A stretch of DNA of 64,000 nt from NCBI GenBank assembly GCA_964533705.1, contig CAZHMN010000002.1, positions 28,608 through 92,607 on the forward strand. Direction: 5' to 3'. Made by a program: the position numbers and the translations under genes. This stretch comes from CAZHMN01 sp964533705 (GTDB taxonomy: Bacteria > Electryoneota > B3-LCP). The notes beneath the pieces are model-generated. The model was not told the DNA's origin. It searched no databases and saw nothing but the letters and a program-made list of their open reading frames with translations. Positions 46,126 to 53,865 of this stretch are shown piece by piece; within the stretch, counting starts at the first letter, position 1, and each line of letters starts with the position of its first letter.

Positions 46126-46932
46126 ATGCGTTTATCCGCAGCCATCGCGCTTGTCAGCCTACTGGTTTTAACCAATGCTGATCTCGCACCTGCCCAAGAT
46201 GTAGTTCAGCAGATCGGCATGAACGGATCCGCCGACTTCACCCAGCGAACCATAACGGCCATCGGAATCGGTATGCCCGGTGGTATGGGCGGGCGGGCCG
46301 GTATCATTCGTGCTGCCAGAGCGGACGCCCTGCGCAATCTCCTGGAAGTCATCAACGGAATTTCCCTTACTTCCACGACCACAATTGAACAACACATGCT
46401 GGCTAACGACGTGATTCGAACGCGCGTCGAAGGCATCGCCAACAACTTCCGCCAGGTCGGAGAACCCAGATACTACGACGACGGCTCAATCGAAGTGACC
46501 ATCGAGATGAGCCTGGACGGTCCCTTCCTGGAAGCAGTACTACCCGAAAAAATGGGTGGTGGGCAACCGTTATCTTCGGCCGTGGGTGGCGTCGTTTACA
46601 CCGGTTTGATTGTGGATGCTACCGGTCTGGGCGCTCGTCCCGCATTGGCTCCGCGCATATTAAACGAGGACGGACAGGAAGTTTACGGATCCAGCTACGT
46701 CAGCCGGGAATGGGCCATTCGTTACGGCATGGTGGGTTACGAAAGGGATATGCAATCGGCGTTAAACAACGATCGAGTCGCCGATCGTCCGCTGGTTGCG
46801 AAGGGGTTGAGAACGGCCGGAGTCAACATGGCGGACATCATCATTTCTAATTCAGACGCTCAGAAACTGCACAGCATGAAGGACAACCTGAATTTCCTCG
46901 AAAAATGCCGTGTGCTCATTGTCCTGGATTGA
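46126..46932 (+). CDS. LPP20-like exported protein
   Basis: The frame is open from 46060, but the ATG at 46126 has GGAGG 7 bases upstream and begins the signal peptide MRLSAAIALVSLLVLTNADL, giving 268 residues. The mature part shows the LPP20-type pattern: a glycine-rich ITAIGIGMPGGMGGRAGI followed by IRAARADALRNLLEVINGI and VRTRVEGIANNFRQVGEP with DGSIEVTIEMSL. No lipobox Cys is present, so it is probably soluble or surface-associated in the periplasm. LPP20 proteins are envelope proteins without a clear function. It sits between the FecR gene and a TPR/SLH lipoprotein gene (48 bases downstream). Confidence 0.75.
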   Translation: MRLSAAIALVSLLVLTNADLAPAQDVVQQIGMNGSADFTQRTITAIGIGMPGGMGGRAGIIRAARADALRNLLEVINGISLTSTTTIEQHMLANDVIRTRVEGIANNFRQVGEPRYYDDGSIEVTIEMSLDGPFLEAVLPEKMGGGQPLSSAVGGVVYTGLIVDATGLGARPALAPRILNEDGQEVYGSSYVSREWAIRYGMVGYERDMQSALNNDRVADRPLVAKGLRTAGVNMADIIISNSDAQKLHSMKDNLNFLEKCRVLIVLD

Positions 46933-46980
46933 ACAAAAAATTAACCTCCTTTACTTTTCGCAAAATCTCTGGAGGAACCC

Positions 46981-48174
46981 ATGAGTCGAAATATATCGCT
47001 CATCGCATTCATCTTCCCAATTGTTGCCCTACTAATCTTCTCCGGCTGCGGGCCCAAACAGCGAGCTGCTGAGGGGTTGCTGGATACTCCCGAATCGCAT
47101 TACAATCAGGGTATGAGAAAACTCGAACAAGGTGAGCTCGACGCAGCCCAGAAGCAATTTGAAGATGCATTGCTCTTAGATGCGAAATACGCCCCAGCGC
47201 ACGCAGGACTCAGCCTGGTTTACGCCGAGCGCGCTTCGGAAATAGCGGATCCCAAGTCAAAAGAACGCAAGAACCTCCTCAAAAAGGGTGACGATCATCT
47301 CGATAAAGCCAAGGATTTAGATGACAAAGACGTCCGAATCTGGATCGCTCAGATCAGATTCTATACAACATCAAAAAAGGGCGATAAGTGGCTGAAGGAC
47401 TGCGAGAAGGCTCTGAAAAAAGCGCTGAAAATCAATCCCAAAAGTGACGAGGCCTATTACTTCATGGGATTGGCTTATAAAGAGGCCTACGAATTTCGAC
47501 AGGCAGAAGACGTGCTGCGCAGTGCCCTGGAAATAGACGGTTCATGGTCCGAGAAGGCGGGTGAGGCGCTTCAGAATGTCCACAAGATCGTGGAAGCGCA
47601 ACCTGGAACCAAGTACGGCAAAATCATCGCCCTGGAAGATGAAATCAACCGGGCCGATTTGGCCGTTCTCTTCATCGAGGAATTGAACGTTGTGCAGCGC
47701 ATCAAAAGGCGTGAAGCAGCCGGTACCCAACCCGATCTTTCCTTCAAACCCGAAAATCCGCTCGAATTCTCAACACCCGATGCAAGCGGCGTAGAAATCG
47801 CGGACATTGAAGGTCATTGGGCGGAATCAATGATCCGGGATTTCGTGGAAACCGGGCTCTTTGATGTCATGCAGGATCATAAATTCTATCCGGATGAACC
47901 CGTCACCCGCATCGAATTCGCCGGCGCGGTGCAACGCTTGATTTACATGGTTACCCGCGACGAAAGCGTATTCAGCAAATACATCGGTGAGAAAGAATCG
48001 CATATCCACGACATGCGCACCGATCATCCCTACTACGGCGCCGCCATGCTCTGCGTGGAGCGCGACATCATGGATCTGGACAAGATGAGCGGGAACTTCC
48101 GCCCCAATGACCATATTTCCGGCCCGGATGCGCTGCTCCTGATACGAGATATAAAAAATGCGCTGAAGTGGTGA
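46981..48174 (+). CDS. TPR and SLH-domain lipoprotein
   Basis: A 397-residue lipoprotein with lipobox IFSGC (Cys23). TPRs cover about residues 35-220 (YNQGMRKLEQGELDAAQKQF; LKKALKINPKSDEAYYFMGL). The C-terminal part carries an S-layer-homology-type module: IEGHWAESMIRDFVETGLFD, KFYPDEPVTRIEFAGAVQRL, then a second partial repeat DHPYYGAAMLCVERDIMD and GNFRPNDHISGPDALLLI. SLH modules bind cell-wall or periplasmic polymers, so it could tether the neighbouring proteins to the envelope. GGAGG lies 6 bases before the ATG. It is the last gene of the FolD-DUF1318-CHAT-FecR-LPP20 run and is followed by a terminator. Confidence 0.85.
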   Translation: MSRNISLIAFIFPIVALLIFSGCGPKQRAAEGLLDTPESHYNQGMRKLEQGELDAAQKQFEDALLLDAKYAPAHAGLSLVYAERASEIADPKSKERKNLLKKGDDHLDKAKDLDDKDVRIWIAQIRFYTTSKKGDKWLKDCEKALKKALKINPKSDEAYYFMGLAYKEAYEFRQAEDVLRSALEIDGSWSEKAGEALQNVHKIVEAQPGTKYGKIIALEDEINRADLAVLFIEELNVVQRIKRREAAGTQPDLSFKPENPLEFSTPDASGVEIADIEGHWAESMIRDFVETGLFDVMQDHKFYPDEPVTRIEFAGAVQRLIYMVTRDESVFSKYIGEKESHIHDMRTDHPYYGAAMLCVERDIMDLDKMSGNFRPNDHISGPDALLLIRDIKNALKW

Positions 48175-48208
48175 TTCTCAGCGCCTACACTATCCTACAA
48201 AGTAAACG

Positions 48209-48233
48209 GGGCAGATGCAGAATCTGCCCTTTG
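48209..48233. terminator. Terminator after the TPR/SLH lipoprotein gene
   Basis: GGGCAGAT (48209-48216) and ATCTGCCC (48222-48229) form a perfect 8-bp stem followed by TTTG. It lies between convergent genes and may also serve hemW. Confidence 0.7.
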
Positions 48234-48239
48234 CTATTA

Positions 48240-49382
48240 TCAGCCCAAAACCCTGGCGGCGATTTCATCCGCCAGCAAAAGTCCTCGGTCGTTCGGCTTA
48301 AATCGTCTGCCATCGAAATCGCCCAGGCCCATTCGAGAGATTTTTTCGAACATCACCTTCCAGTAACCAGGTGCCTCACCGAATTCTCGTTCATACTCGG
48401 CATAATCCAGCCCCTCACCCAAGCGCAAGGACAGGTAGACCCATTCACTGCGCACTTCATCCCGACTCAAGGTTTCCGATTCCGATGGCGGTAATTGCCC
48501 TGCACCCAACGCTTTTCTGTAAGCCGTCAAAATGGGGAGATTCCAACGGCGCTTTTTTCCATCGAAACTGTGAGCAGAAGGCCCCAATCCAAGGTATTTT
48601 CCTCTGTGCCAGTAATGCAGATTGTGGCGGCTTTCCGACCCGGTTAGAGCCCAATTTGAGACTTCGTAATGGCAATATCCGGCTTCCTTTAGACGATCGC
48701 CGATATGAAGCAACAAATCCACGGTGGTCTCGGCGGGAAGATAAACGTTCTCGCCCTTTTCCGCACGCTCAGCAAGTTGTGTTCCTTCTTCAAGCGTGAG
48801 GCTGTAAAAGGATATTCCATCCGGTTTGTAAGAAAGAAGCGCATCCAATTCACGATCCCAGCTCTCTACGTTTTCACCGGGCGTTCCGATCATCAGATCC
48901 GTCGAAACCTTGACTTCTCCAGCGGCATTTCTGGCAATCCTTAGCGCCTCCACCCCCTCGGCATGATCGTGTATGCGTCCCAGGAAATGAAGGCGGCCAT
49001 CGTCCAAAGCCTGAATGCCCAGGCTCAAGCGGTTGATGCCCGCTCGAATGAAATCCTCGCACTTAGCCTGGTCAATCGTACCCGGATTGGCTTCCAGAGT
49101 CACTTCAAGGTTAGAATCAATCGCAAATTCCGCCTTTATGGCGTCCAAAATCTCCTGAACAGCCCGCGGTGTCAACAGTGATGGGGTTCCGCCGCCGAAG
49201 TAAACTGATCCGAGATGAAAACCGCGCCAGTCCCGGGATCGCAAGGCGAACTCCTCCAGGATCAGGCGCGGGTATTCGTTGATCTCTTCATTGGCGGCTC
49301 CATCAATCGAATAGAAGGCGCAATAGGGGCAGCGCCGCCGACAAAAAGGAATGTGGACGTAAAGGCTTACGGTTTCTAACAA
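48240..49382 (-). CDS. hemW: HemW-like radical SAM protein (heme chaperone)
   Basis: A 380-residue radical SAM protein of the HemN/HemW family. It begins LYVHIPFCRRRCPYC, with Cys14, 18 and 21 in CxxxCxxC spacing, and continues with VYFGGGTPSLL, LEANPGTI, INRLSLGIQALDD and the HemW-type YEVSNWAL and HNLHYWHRGKYLGLGPSAHS. HemW binds and delivers heme; it lacks the extra N-terminal Cys and features of true coproporphyrinogen III dehydrogenase. The start codon is TTG at 49382, 6 bases after the stop of the upstream small ORF, with no strong ribosome site, so coupling is likely. Its position at the end of an island of unknown small genes is unusual. Confidence 0.9.
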   Translation of the reverse strand: MLETVSLYVHIPFCRRRCPYCAFYSIDGAANEEINEYPRLILEEFALRSRDWRGFHLGSVYFGGGTPSLLTPRAVQEILDAIKAEFAIDSNLEVTLEANPGTIDQAKCEDFIRAGINRLSLGIQALDDGRLHFLGRIHDHAEGVEALRIARNAAGEVKVSTDLMIGTPGENVESWDRELDALLSYKPDGISFYSLTLEEGTQLAERAEKGENVYLPAETTVDLLLHIGDRLKEAGYCHYEVSNWALTGSESRHNLHYWHRGKYLGLGPSAHSFDGKKRRWNLPILTAYRKALGAGQLPPSESETLSRDEVRSEWVYLSLRLGEGLDYAEYEREFGEAPGYWKVMFEKISRMGLGDFDGRRFKPNDRGLLLADEIAARVLG

Positions 49383-49388
49383 TTCGGT

Positions 49389-49754
49389 CTATGCTTCAGG
49401 GTCCATAGGCCCTAAAACTCCCGCCTCCGGTTTAGGATCTGTTTCTTTCGCACGTTCCTGAACGCGTTCGTGAATCTTCTCAGGCGCCCCCTTTAGCTTC
49501 GCCTCGTGGGCATGGTACAACGCCTGCGCCTTCGGTGAAATATGGACGCGGTCCAGAAGCTCTTCATTCTCCTTGACACCTTGGTACTTGCCATGCGTAC
49601 GATCTGGGTTAGCGTGTGCCTGCAATTGGGCTGCCTTCTGCGAGTTGGCCGCGTTTTTTAGAATCTCCTTCTGTTCCGCAGCACTCTGTGCGTTGGCCAG
49701 CTGTTGACCCAATTGTTTCGCCACATACCCGGCGATCTTTGCCTGACTAACCAT
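49389..49754 (-). CDS. Unknown 121-residue protein with DRVxIS motif
   Basis: Not recognised. A hydrophilic, Ala/Gln/Lys-rich, probably helical protein (VAKQLGQQLANAQSAAEQKE; NAANSQKAAQLQAHA). The mid-region reads LLDRVHISPKAQALYHAHEA, very close to LDRVEISANARLVQRAE in the protein encoded at 52123-52383 and to the D(R/S)VEIS..A motif of FlgM-like anti-sigma factors. The C-terminus is Pro/Glu-rich. GGGGG lies 6 bases before the ATG. It is part of a closely spaced minus-strand row of small genes ending in hemW. Confidence 0.65.
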   Translation of the reverse strand: MVSQAKIAGYVAKQLGQQLANAQSAAEQKEILKNAANSQKAAQLQAHANPDRTHGKYQGVKENEELLDRVHISPKAQALYHAHEAKLKGAPEKIHERVQERAKETDPKPEAGVLGPMDPEA

Positions 49755-49793
49755 GATTTCCCCCTTGTTTTACCATTCTATTATGGATCGGTT

Positions 49794-49958
49794 TCAAGCG
49801 TAAACATCAACGTTTTGACCTTTGCCCTCTTCCGGTGGACGCTCCCTCTGGCGGTCGAGTTCATCCAATTCCGAGCGCCGAATTTCCTCGTAGGAACGCC
49901 TGTCATAAAGCTCGGGCGGCGGTGGATTATTGCGCACTTGATCTACGCTATCACTCAT
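49794..49958 (-). CDS. Unknown 54-residue charged protein
   Basis: Not recognised. The frame is open to 50072, but the longer form overlaps the neighbouring gene; the ATG at 49958 is chosen because GAGGAGAG precedes it. The product begins MSDSVDQVRNNPPPPELYDR and continues with a strongly charged stretch (RSYEEIRRSELDELDRQRER), probably helical or disordered. There is no signal peptide. It lies 10 bases after the next ORF in the same row. Confidence 0.5.
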   Translation of the reverse strand: MSDSVDQVRNNPPPPELYDRRSYEEIRRSELDELDRQRERPPEEGKGQNVDVYA

Positions 49959-49968
49959 ATCTCTCTCC

Positions 49969-50157
49969 TCAAGCCTGAAGGTCAACTTTTCTCGCTCTAA
50001 TGTTCCGATACTCCGAACGCTTTTCCTGCCGTTCTTCTCGCATCCGGCGAATGATATCCCCCAGGGGATCAAAGTACTGCATTTCTTTCAAGAACGGCTG
50101 TGCGACTCGGTACTGCCTCTGCACCAGAATGGGATCGTTGCCTCCGACTTTCATCAT
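49969..50157 (-). CDS. Unknown 62-residue basic protein
   Basis: Not recognised. A small hydrophilic protein with a basic C-terminal half (IIRRMREERQEKRSEYRNIR) and no signal peptide. AAGG lies about 6 bases before the ATG at 50157. It is 28 bases downstream of the 139-residue ORF and 10 bases upstream of the 54-residue ORF, so its main support is compact spacing in a same-strand row. Confidence 0.5.
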   Translation of the reverse strand: MMKVGGNDPILVQRQYRVAQPFLKEMQYFDPLGDIIRRMREERQEKRSEYRNIRARKVDLQA

Positions 50158-50185
50158 TTATGCCTTCGCCATTAATTACACAAAC

Positions 50186-50605
50186 TCAATAATTATCGTC
50201 CTGGAAAACCTCCCAATGCGTTTCATAGAAATGAGGACCTTCATTCAGGTTGACCCTAGTTGTGCTACGAATGATAAAAGCGTTGGCACCGGAAGGCGCT
50301 TCAAATTCGAGGCGGCTGCCGATATCAAGGGACATCTGGTCTCCTACTTTTATAAGCTGGCTGGATTTCTCTGCAGTGCTCTTCCATTCTTCAGCCAGAT
50401 CATCGGCGTCTTCCTGAACAGCTCCAACTTCCTCTATTTCTTCAGAATTTTCTGGACAGGGTCGGCTATTGGAGCATTTCTCTGCATCTACCATAAACTG
50501 CACGAAAGGTTTATCGCCGGCCTGCCATTTCCTTGAGGCAGCTTTCCCCTGCTCTGAGATAGTCACTTTATCAGGAAGAAGCTCTATTGGCGGATTTTTC
50601 ATCAT
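50186..50605 (-). CDS. Unknown 139-residue protein
   Basis: Not recognised. The start is placed at the ATG at 50605, which overlaps the stop of the upstream gene (ATGA); a longer form from 50623 would overlap it by 19 bases. The protein begins MMKNPPIELLPDKVTISEQG, where 'PDKVTISEQGKAAS' again resembles the DxVxIS..A motif of its neighbours. An acidic stretch follows (ENSEEIEEVGAVQEDADDLA), then a more globular end (IGSRLEFEAPSGANAFIIRS). No signal peptide. Confidence 0.6.
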   Translation of the reverse strand: MMKNPPIELLPDKVTISEQGKAASRKWQAGDKPFVQFMVDAEKCSNSRPCPENSEEIEEVGAVQEDADDLAEEWKSTAEKSSQLIKVGDQMSLDIGSRLEFEAPSGANAFIIRSTTRVNLNEGPHFYETHWEVFQDDNY

Positions 50606-51888
50606 CAAGCCCACCAATGCCAAAAACTCTCATCTCTGTCCGGAATCCCTGATGCGTAGGCGCGCAACACATTCATTATTTCGGGATCACCCGTGGCCAA
50701 TAGGCTGCCTACGTCCGGATCATTCTTTAAACGCGCGGCGAATTCAGGGTTTTCATTGATTAACCGAGAGAGACCGGAATGTTGCCTCAAATAATTCACA
50801 TCCAGGGGCGCCTGGTTCCCCAATAGTTGCGACGCCTGTCTCGCTTGATCTACTGCCATCATTTCGGCAGGCGTGGTTGTTTCATAGTGCTCCACAGGAA
50901 AACTCAGCGCGCTTTCCTGCAGTGAATGGTCGGATCCTGAGACTTTATCAGCGTAAAGCAGCAAGGCTAAGTCCGGGTTATCCTGCCAAAAGTTTTCCCC
51001 CAGGGCGACGTTATAACCGGCAAACTCCTCGGCTTTCACAACCGGATCAACGGACGCCTCGTAGCCGGCGACATGTTGACGAAATTCTTTTTCGGCTTCA
51101 ACGTGCCCGTCAATCCTTCGTCGCTCGTCGGGCCGTTCCAACAAATAAAGCGCAGCCCTGGGATGTTCCCGGAAAAATTCTTCATCCAATTCAGTGGAGT
51201 TTTTCATCAATCCGGCTACTTTGGTGGCGAGTTCGTTATAGATTTCGTTTTCCAGGCGTTCTCTGACGTTCTCCGTCAGAGCTTCTGCGGTATCCGAATC
51301 GGCCAGTAAGTCCGTGATTTCACCTAAATCAGCCGCTATCATAAGCGCTTCATCCGGATGTTCACGCAAAAACTGGGCGGTTATTCCAGGGCTCCAATCC
51401 AGATTACTCTTTGCAGCTTGGGCTAACTTTTCCGAGATATCCTGGTAATCGCCCGATATGAAGGCGTCCCGCAGCTCCGCATCTTCACGCAACAATCCAG
51501 CTAATGTTTCATTCTGCTTGAAGATAACGTCATCTTCGGGAATCACACGACTGACGTAATTGAATTCAACTTCTTCATCCGAAGCTTGAATTGATACCGA
51601 TTTTTCAGTCGGTGGTGCAAAGGGTGGACGCTCAGATACGACGTCATCATCAATCGGGCTTTCCTTTAAACCGCGAAATTCATTCGGGGAATCTATCTTA
51701 AACGGACTTGCAAATAGAGCCTGAATGCCGCGAAATGCCTGTGGCGTCCGTTCTGGACTTTCTTCAGCCTGGATGAATTTGTCCTCCCGCTGTGGCGAAG
51801 CGCCCAGTACTCTCACGACAGCGCTATGCCGATTCAAGAATGATCCAATCTGCGGATTGGCGTGCAACCAGGAAATACTCAAAGACAT
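50605..51888 (-). CDS. Unknown protein with repeated FLREHPxxAL motif
   Basis: Not recognised. The frame is open to 52035, but the first 49 codons have no ribosome site and unusual composition; the ATG at 51888 is chosen, giving 427 residues (MSLSISWLHANPQIGSFLNR). A degenerate repeat runs through it: WLHANPQIGSFL, FLREHPDEALMIAADL, FFREHPRAALYLLERP, FWQDNPDLALLLYADK and YLRQHSGLSRLINENPEFAA. Each has an aromatic residue, a small helix, H/N-P and a hydrophobic helix. The region between copies is acidic. No signal peptide or membrane segment is visible. It is the largest member of the small-gene island, translationally coupled to the next gene. Confidence 0.6.
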   Translation of the reverse strand: MSLSISWLHANPQIGSFLNRHSAVVRVLGASPQREDKFIQAEESPERTPQAFRGIQALFASPFKIDSPNEFRGLKESPIDDDVVSERPPFAPPTEKSVSIQASDEEVEFNYVSRVIPEDDVIFKQNETLAGLLREDAELRDAFISGDYQDISEKLAQAAKSNLDWSPGITAQFLREHPDEALMIAADLGEITDLLADSDTAEALTENVRERLENEIYNELATKVAGLMKNSTELDEEFFREHPRAALYLLERPDERRRIDGHVEAEKEFRQHVAGYEASVDPVVKAEEFAGYNVALGENFWQDNPDLALLLYADKVSGSDHSLQESALSFPVEHYETTTPAEMMAVDQARQASQLLGNQAPLDVNYLRQHSGLSRLINENPEFAARLKNDPDVGSLLATGDPEIMNVLRAYASGIPDRDESFWHWWA

Positions 51889-52091
51889 AATTAAAGTTCT
51901 TCTTGATCTCTGCCGATTATATACATGAGGCCAACCGGGGTCCAGCACCGACGACCAAAAAAGGATTTCCCACAAGGAAATCACCAAAAAATGCGAATCA
52001 ACCACAGGGGAGTCGGGGTGCCGTGCTGGCAACACGGCAAGGGACCAACAGAAGTTGGCCTTTTATTTTGTCAAAGCAAAATCATATTATC

Positions 52092-52119
52092 AGAGGCCGG
52101 ACTTCACTCTCCGGCCTCT
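52092..52119. terminator. Hairpin downstream of the FlgM-like gene
   Basis: AGAGGCCGGA (52092-52101) and TCCGGCCTCT (52110-52119) form a perfect 10-bp stem with an 8-base loop, directly after the minus-strand gene at 52123. There is no clear T-run on either side, so termination is plausible but not certain. Confidence 0.55.
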
Positions 52120-52122
52120 CTG

Positions 52123-52383
52123 TTACGCTTCGTCCGCCTCGGGCAGAAGATAACCGTACAAGTACCAGTGCTTCCCCACTCGATGGCCGTCCTCTACTTG
52201 TTCACTCGACGATGTTCTCTGGAGGTCTTCCGCACGCTGCACCAGTCGAGCGTTGGCTGAAATCTCCACCCGGTCCAGCTTGAACGCCTTGTCCGAAGAA
52301 GTGGCCTGTTCAGGCTTTTTTTTCTCGGTAGTCCGTTCATCCGTTAAACCGGGAACTCTTTGCAGCGGGTTGATTTTACTCAT
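52123..52383 (-). CDS. FlgM-like small protein
   Basis: An 86-residue hydrophilic protein. The start MSKINPLQRVP and the central LDRVEISANARLVQRAEDL match the general layout of FlgM anti-sigma-28 factors (MKIN at the start, D.VEIS..A..L in the middle). The C-terminal part (GKHWYLYGYLLPEADEA) does not resemble the sigma-28-binding helices, so the assignment is partial. AGGA lies about 6 bases before the ATG. No flagellar structural gene is in the window. A sigma-54 activator gene lies upstream on the same strand, separated by a scaffold gap. Confidence 0.5.
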   Translation of the reverse strand: MSKINPLQRVPGLTDERTTEKKKPEQATSSDKAFKLDRVEISANARLVQRAEDLQRTSSSEQVEDGHRVGKHWYLYGYLLPEADEA

Positions 52384-52393
52384 CGTTCCTAGA

Positions 52394-52448
52394 CCTCGTT
52401 TCGTCTCTATAACTGCAAAGATTTTGCCAGTTTTTCAAATAGTGGGGT
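52394..52448 (+). repeat. 55-base contig-end repeat, left copy
   Basis: Identical to 52549-52603 on the other side of the 100-N gap. A 55-base identity at contig ends matches a common assembly k-mer length, so it is most likely a single sequence reported twice. Confidence 0.85.
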
Positions 52449-52548
52449 NNNNNNNNNNNNNNNNNNNNNNNNNNNNNNNNNNNNNNNNNNNNNNNNNNNN
52501 NNNNNNNNNNNNNNNNNNNNNNNNNNNNNNNNNNNNNNNNNNNNNNNN
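52449..52548. other. Scaffold gap, 100 N, probably spurious
   Basis: Exactly 100 undetermined bases flanked by identical 55-base sequences. The two contigs most likely overlap and the gap does not exist, or it sits inside a tandem repeat the assembler could not resolve. Confidence 0.85.
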
Positions 52549-52603
52549 CCTCGTTTCGTCTCTATAACTGCAAAGATTTTGCCAGTTTTTCAAATAGTGG
52601 GGT
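52549..52603 (+). repeat. 55-base contig-end repeat, right copy
   Basis: Exact copy of 52394-52448. Confidence 0.85.
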
Positions 52604-52698
52604 GGGTATTATTATAGTATTGTATATTATGTAAATAAGAGTAACATTCCACCCTAAAAGCATTTGCTGCTCGGCCAATCAGCGACACGAAAAGGTAA

Positions 52699-52725
52699 CA
52701 ACCCGGGGAAAAGATGACCCGGTTG
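52699..52725 (-). terminator. Weak terminator-like hairpin after the sigma-54 activator gene
   Basis: CAACCCGGGG (52699-52708) pairs imperfectly with CCCGGTTG (52718-52725). It lies 70 bases past the stop of the minus-strand activator gene and lacks a strong T-run. Confidence 0.35.
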
Positions 52726-52794
52726 GGTGTCAATAACTTCCCAGCGAACTAAGTTTTCTCTAAGCTTGTGGTTTTATGGGTATTCGGGAAAGTT

Positions 52795-53790
52795 CTACGC
52801 TTCGGTGTCGGTTTTCTGCCCCCGATAGCGTTCAACCTCGATGCTATAGCGGTTGATTTTTTCCTGCAGGTTTTTTCGGGCGATACCCAGAAGACTTGAA
52901 GAAGCAGTCACGTTGCCGTTGCAGAGTTCCAGGGTTTGCATGATCAACCCACGTTCGAATTCGGCTTTGGCTTCTCGGAGGGTAGGCGGACGATTGCTCG
53001 CACCATTGAAATTCTGCGCAATGCCGAATGACGTTATCTCAGAGGGCAAATCGTCCGTCGTAACGGTGTCCTCAAGCGCCATCACGGTGATGCGCTCGAT
53101 CAGATTCTCCAGTTCCCGGACGTTACCCGGCCAGGAGTAATTCAGCAGACAACGCTTGACGTCCGGTGACAGTATGAGGCGTTCCCGCCCGTTCTGTTTG
53201 CAGAACTTCTCGATGAATTTCTCTGTTAAAATGAGGATGTCTTCCTTTCTCTGACGCAGGGGTGGAATCTCGATGCTGATGACGTTGAGACGGAAGAAGA
53301 GATCCTCCCGGAATTTCCCCGCCTTTACTTCATCCGAAAGCGATTTGTTGGTCGCGGCGATGATGCGGACGTCAACTTGTATGGTGGCGTTCCCACCGAC
53401 TCTTTCGAGCTCCTTTTCCTGCAGAACTCGCAGCAGTTTCGCCTGGACCAGAGGCGTCAGATCGGCAACTTCGTCCAGGAAAATGGTTCCGGTGTGCGCG
53501 GCTTCAAATTTACCGATGCGGCGGGAAACGGCGCCGGTGAAAGCACCCCTCTCGTGGCCGAAGAGTTCGCTTTCAAGAACTCCCTCCGGAAGTGCCGCGC
53601 AGTTGACCTTAACGAACGGTTTATCCTTGCGCTGGCTGTGATAATGCAGCAGCCCCGCCATTCGTTCTTTGCCCGTACCGCTCTCGCCTGTAATCAGCAC
53701 CGTTGAACCCGCACGTGCGATCCGCTGAACGCTCAGCCGATAGAGTTCCAGCATGCGGTCGTTGGCGGTGTCAAACTCCATACCAGACAT
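52795..53790 (-). CDS. Sigma-54-dependent activator without sensor domain
   Basis: A 331-residue bacterial enhancer-binding protein. It starts directly with the AAA+ sigma-54 interaction domain: Walker A GESGTGKE (34-41 region), the sigma-54 contact loop GAFTGA (82-87), Walker B TIFLDEVADL, and the FFRLNVISIEIPPLRQRKED and WPGNVRELENLIERI blocks. A Fis-type helix-turn-helix closes it (NGNVTASSSLLGIARKNLQE). There is no receiver, GAF or PAS domain, as in PspF, so activity must be set by a partner protein or by abundance. It is the natural candidate to activate the sigma-54 promoter of hsp20 at 7132 or unseen targets. It has its own TTGACT-N17-TACGTT promoter; the ATG lacks a strong ribosome site. 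Confidence 0.92.
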   Translation of the reverse strand: MSGMEFDTANDRMLELYRLSVQRIARAGSTVLITGESGTGKERMAGLLHYHSQRKDKPFVKVNCAALPEGVLESELFGHERGAFTGAVSRRIGKFEAAHTGTIFLDEVADLTPLVQAKLLRVLQEKELERVGGNATIQVDVRIIAATNKSLSDEVKAGKFREDLFFRLNVISIEIPPLRQRKEDILILTEKFIEKFCKQNGRERLILSPDVKRCLLNYSWPGNVRELENLIERITVMALEDTVTTDDLPSEITSFGIAQNFNGASNRPPTLREAKAEFERGLIMQTLELCNGNVTASSSLLGIARKNLQEKINRYSIEVERYRGQKTDTEA

Positions 53791-53836
53791 AGCCCCGCTT
53801 AAAATCTGCCTCCGCCAGGTTACATTAAGTCAATTT

Positions 53837-53865
53837 AACGTAAAGAGGATAGAGCCAAAAGTCAA
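53837..53865 (-). promoter_or_regulatory. Sigma-70-type promoter for the sigma-54 activator gene
   Basis: Minus strand TTGACT (53865-53860), 17-base spacer, TACGTT (53842-53837), with the extended -35 TTGACTTTTGG. Confidence 0.6.

Larger units (their letters stand above)
52384..52794. other. Intergenic region with scaffold gap
   Basis: About 410 bases without a gene, including 100 N. It contains a 55-base sequence repeated exactly on both sides of the gap, a stretch of AT-rich DNA (52603-52650), and an imperfect hairpin after the sigma-54 activator gene. No promoter for the FlgM-like gene could be placed with confidence. Confidence 0.7.
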
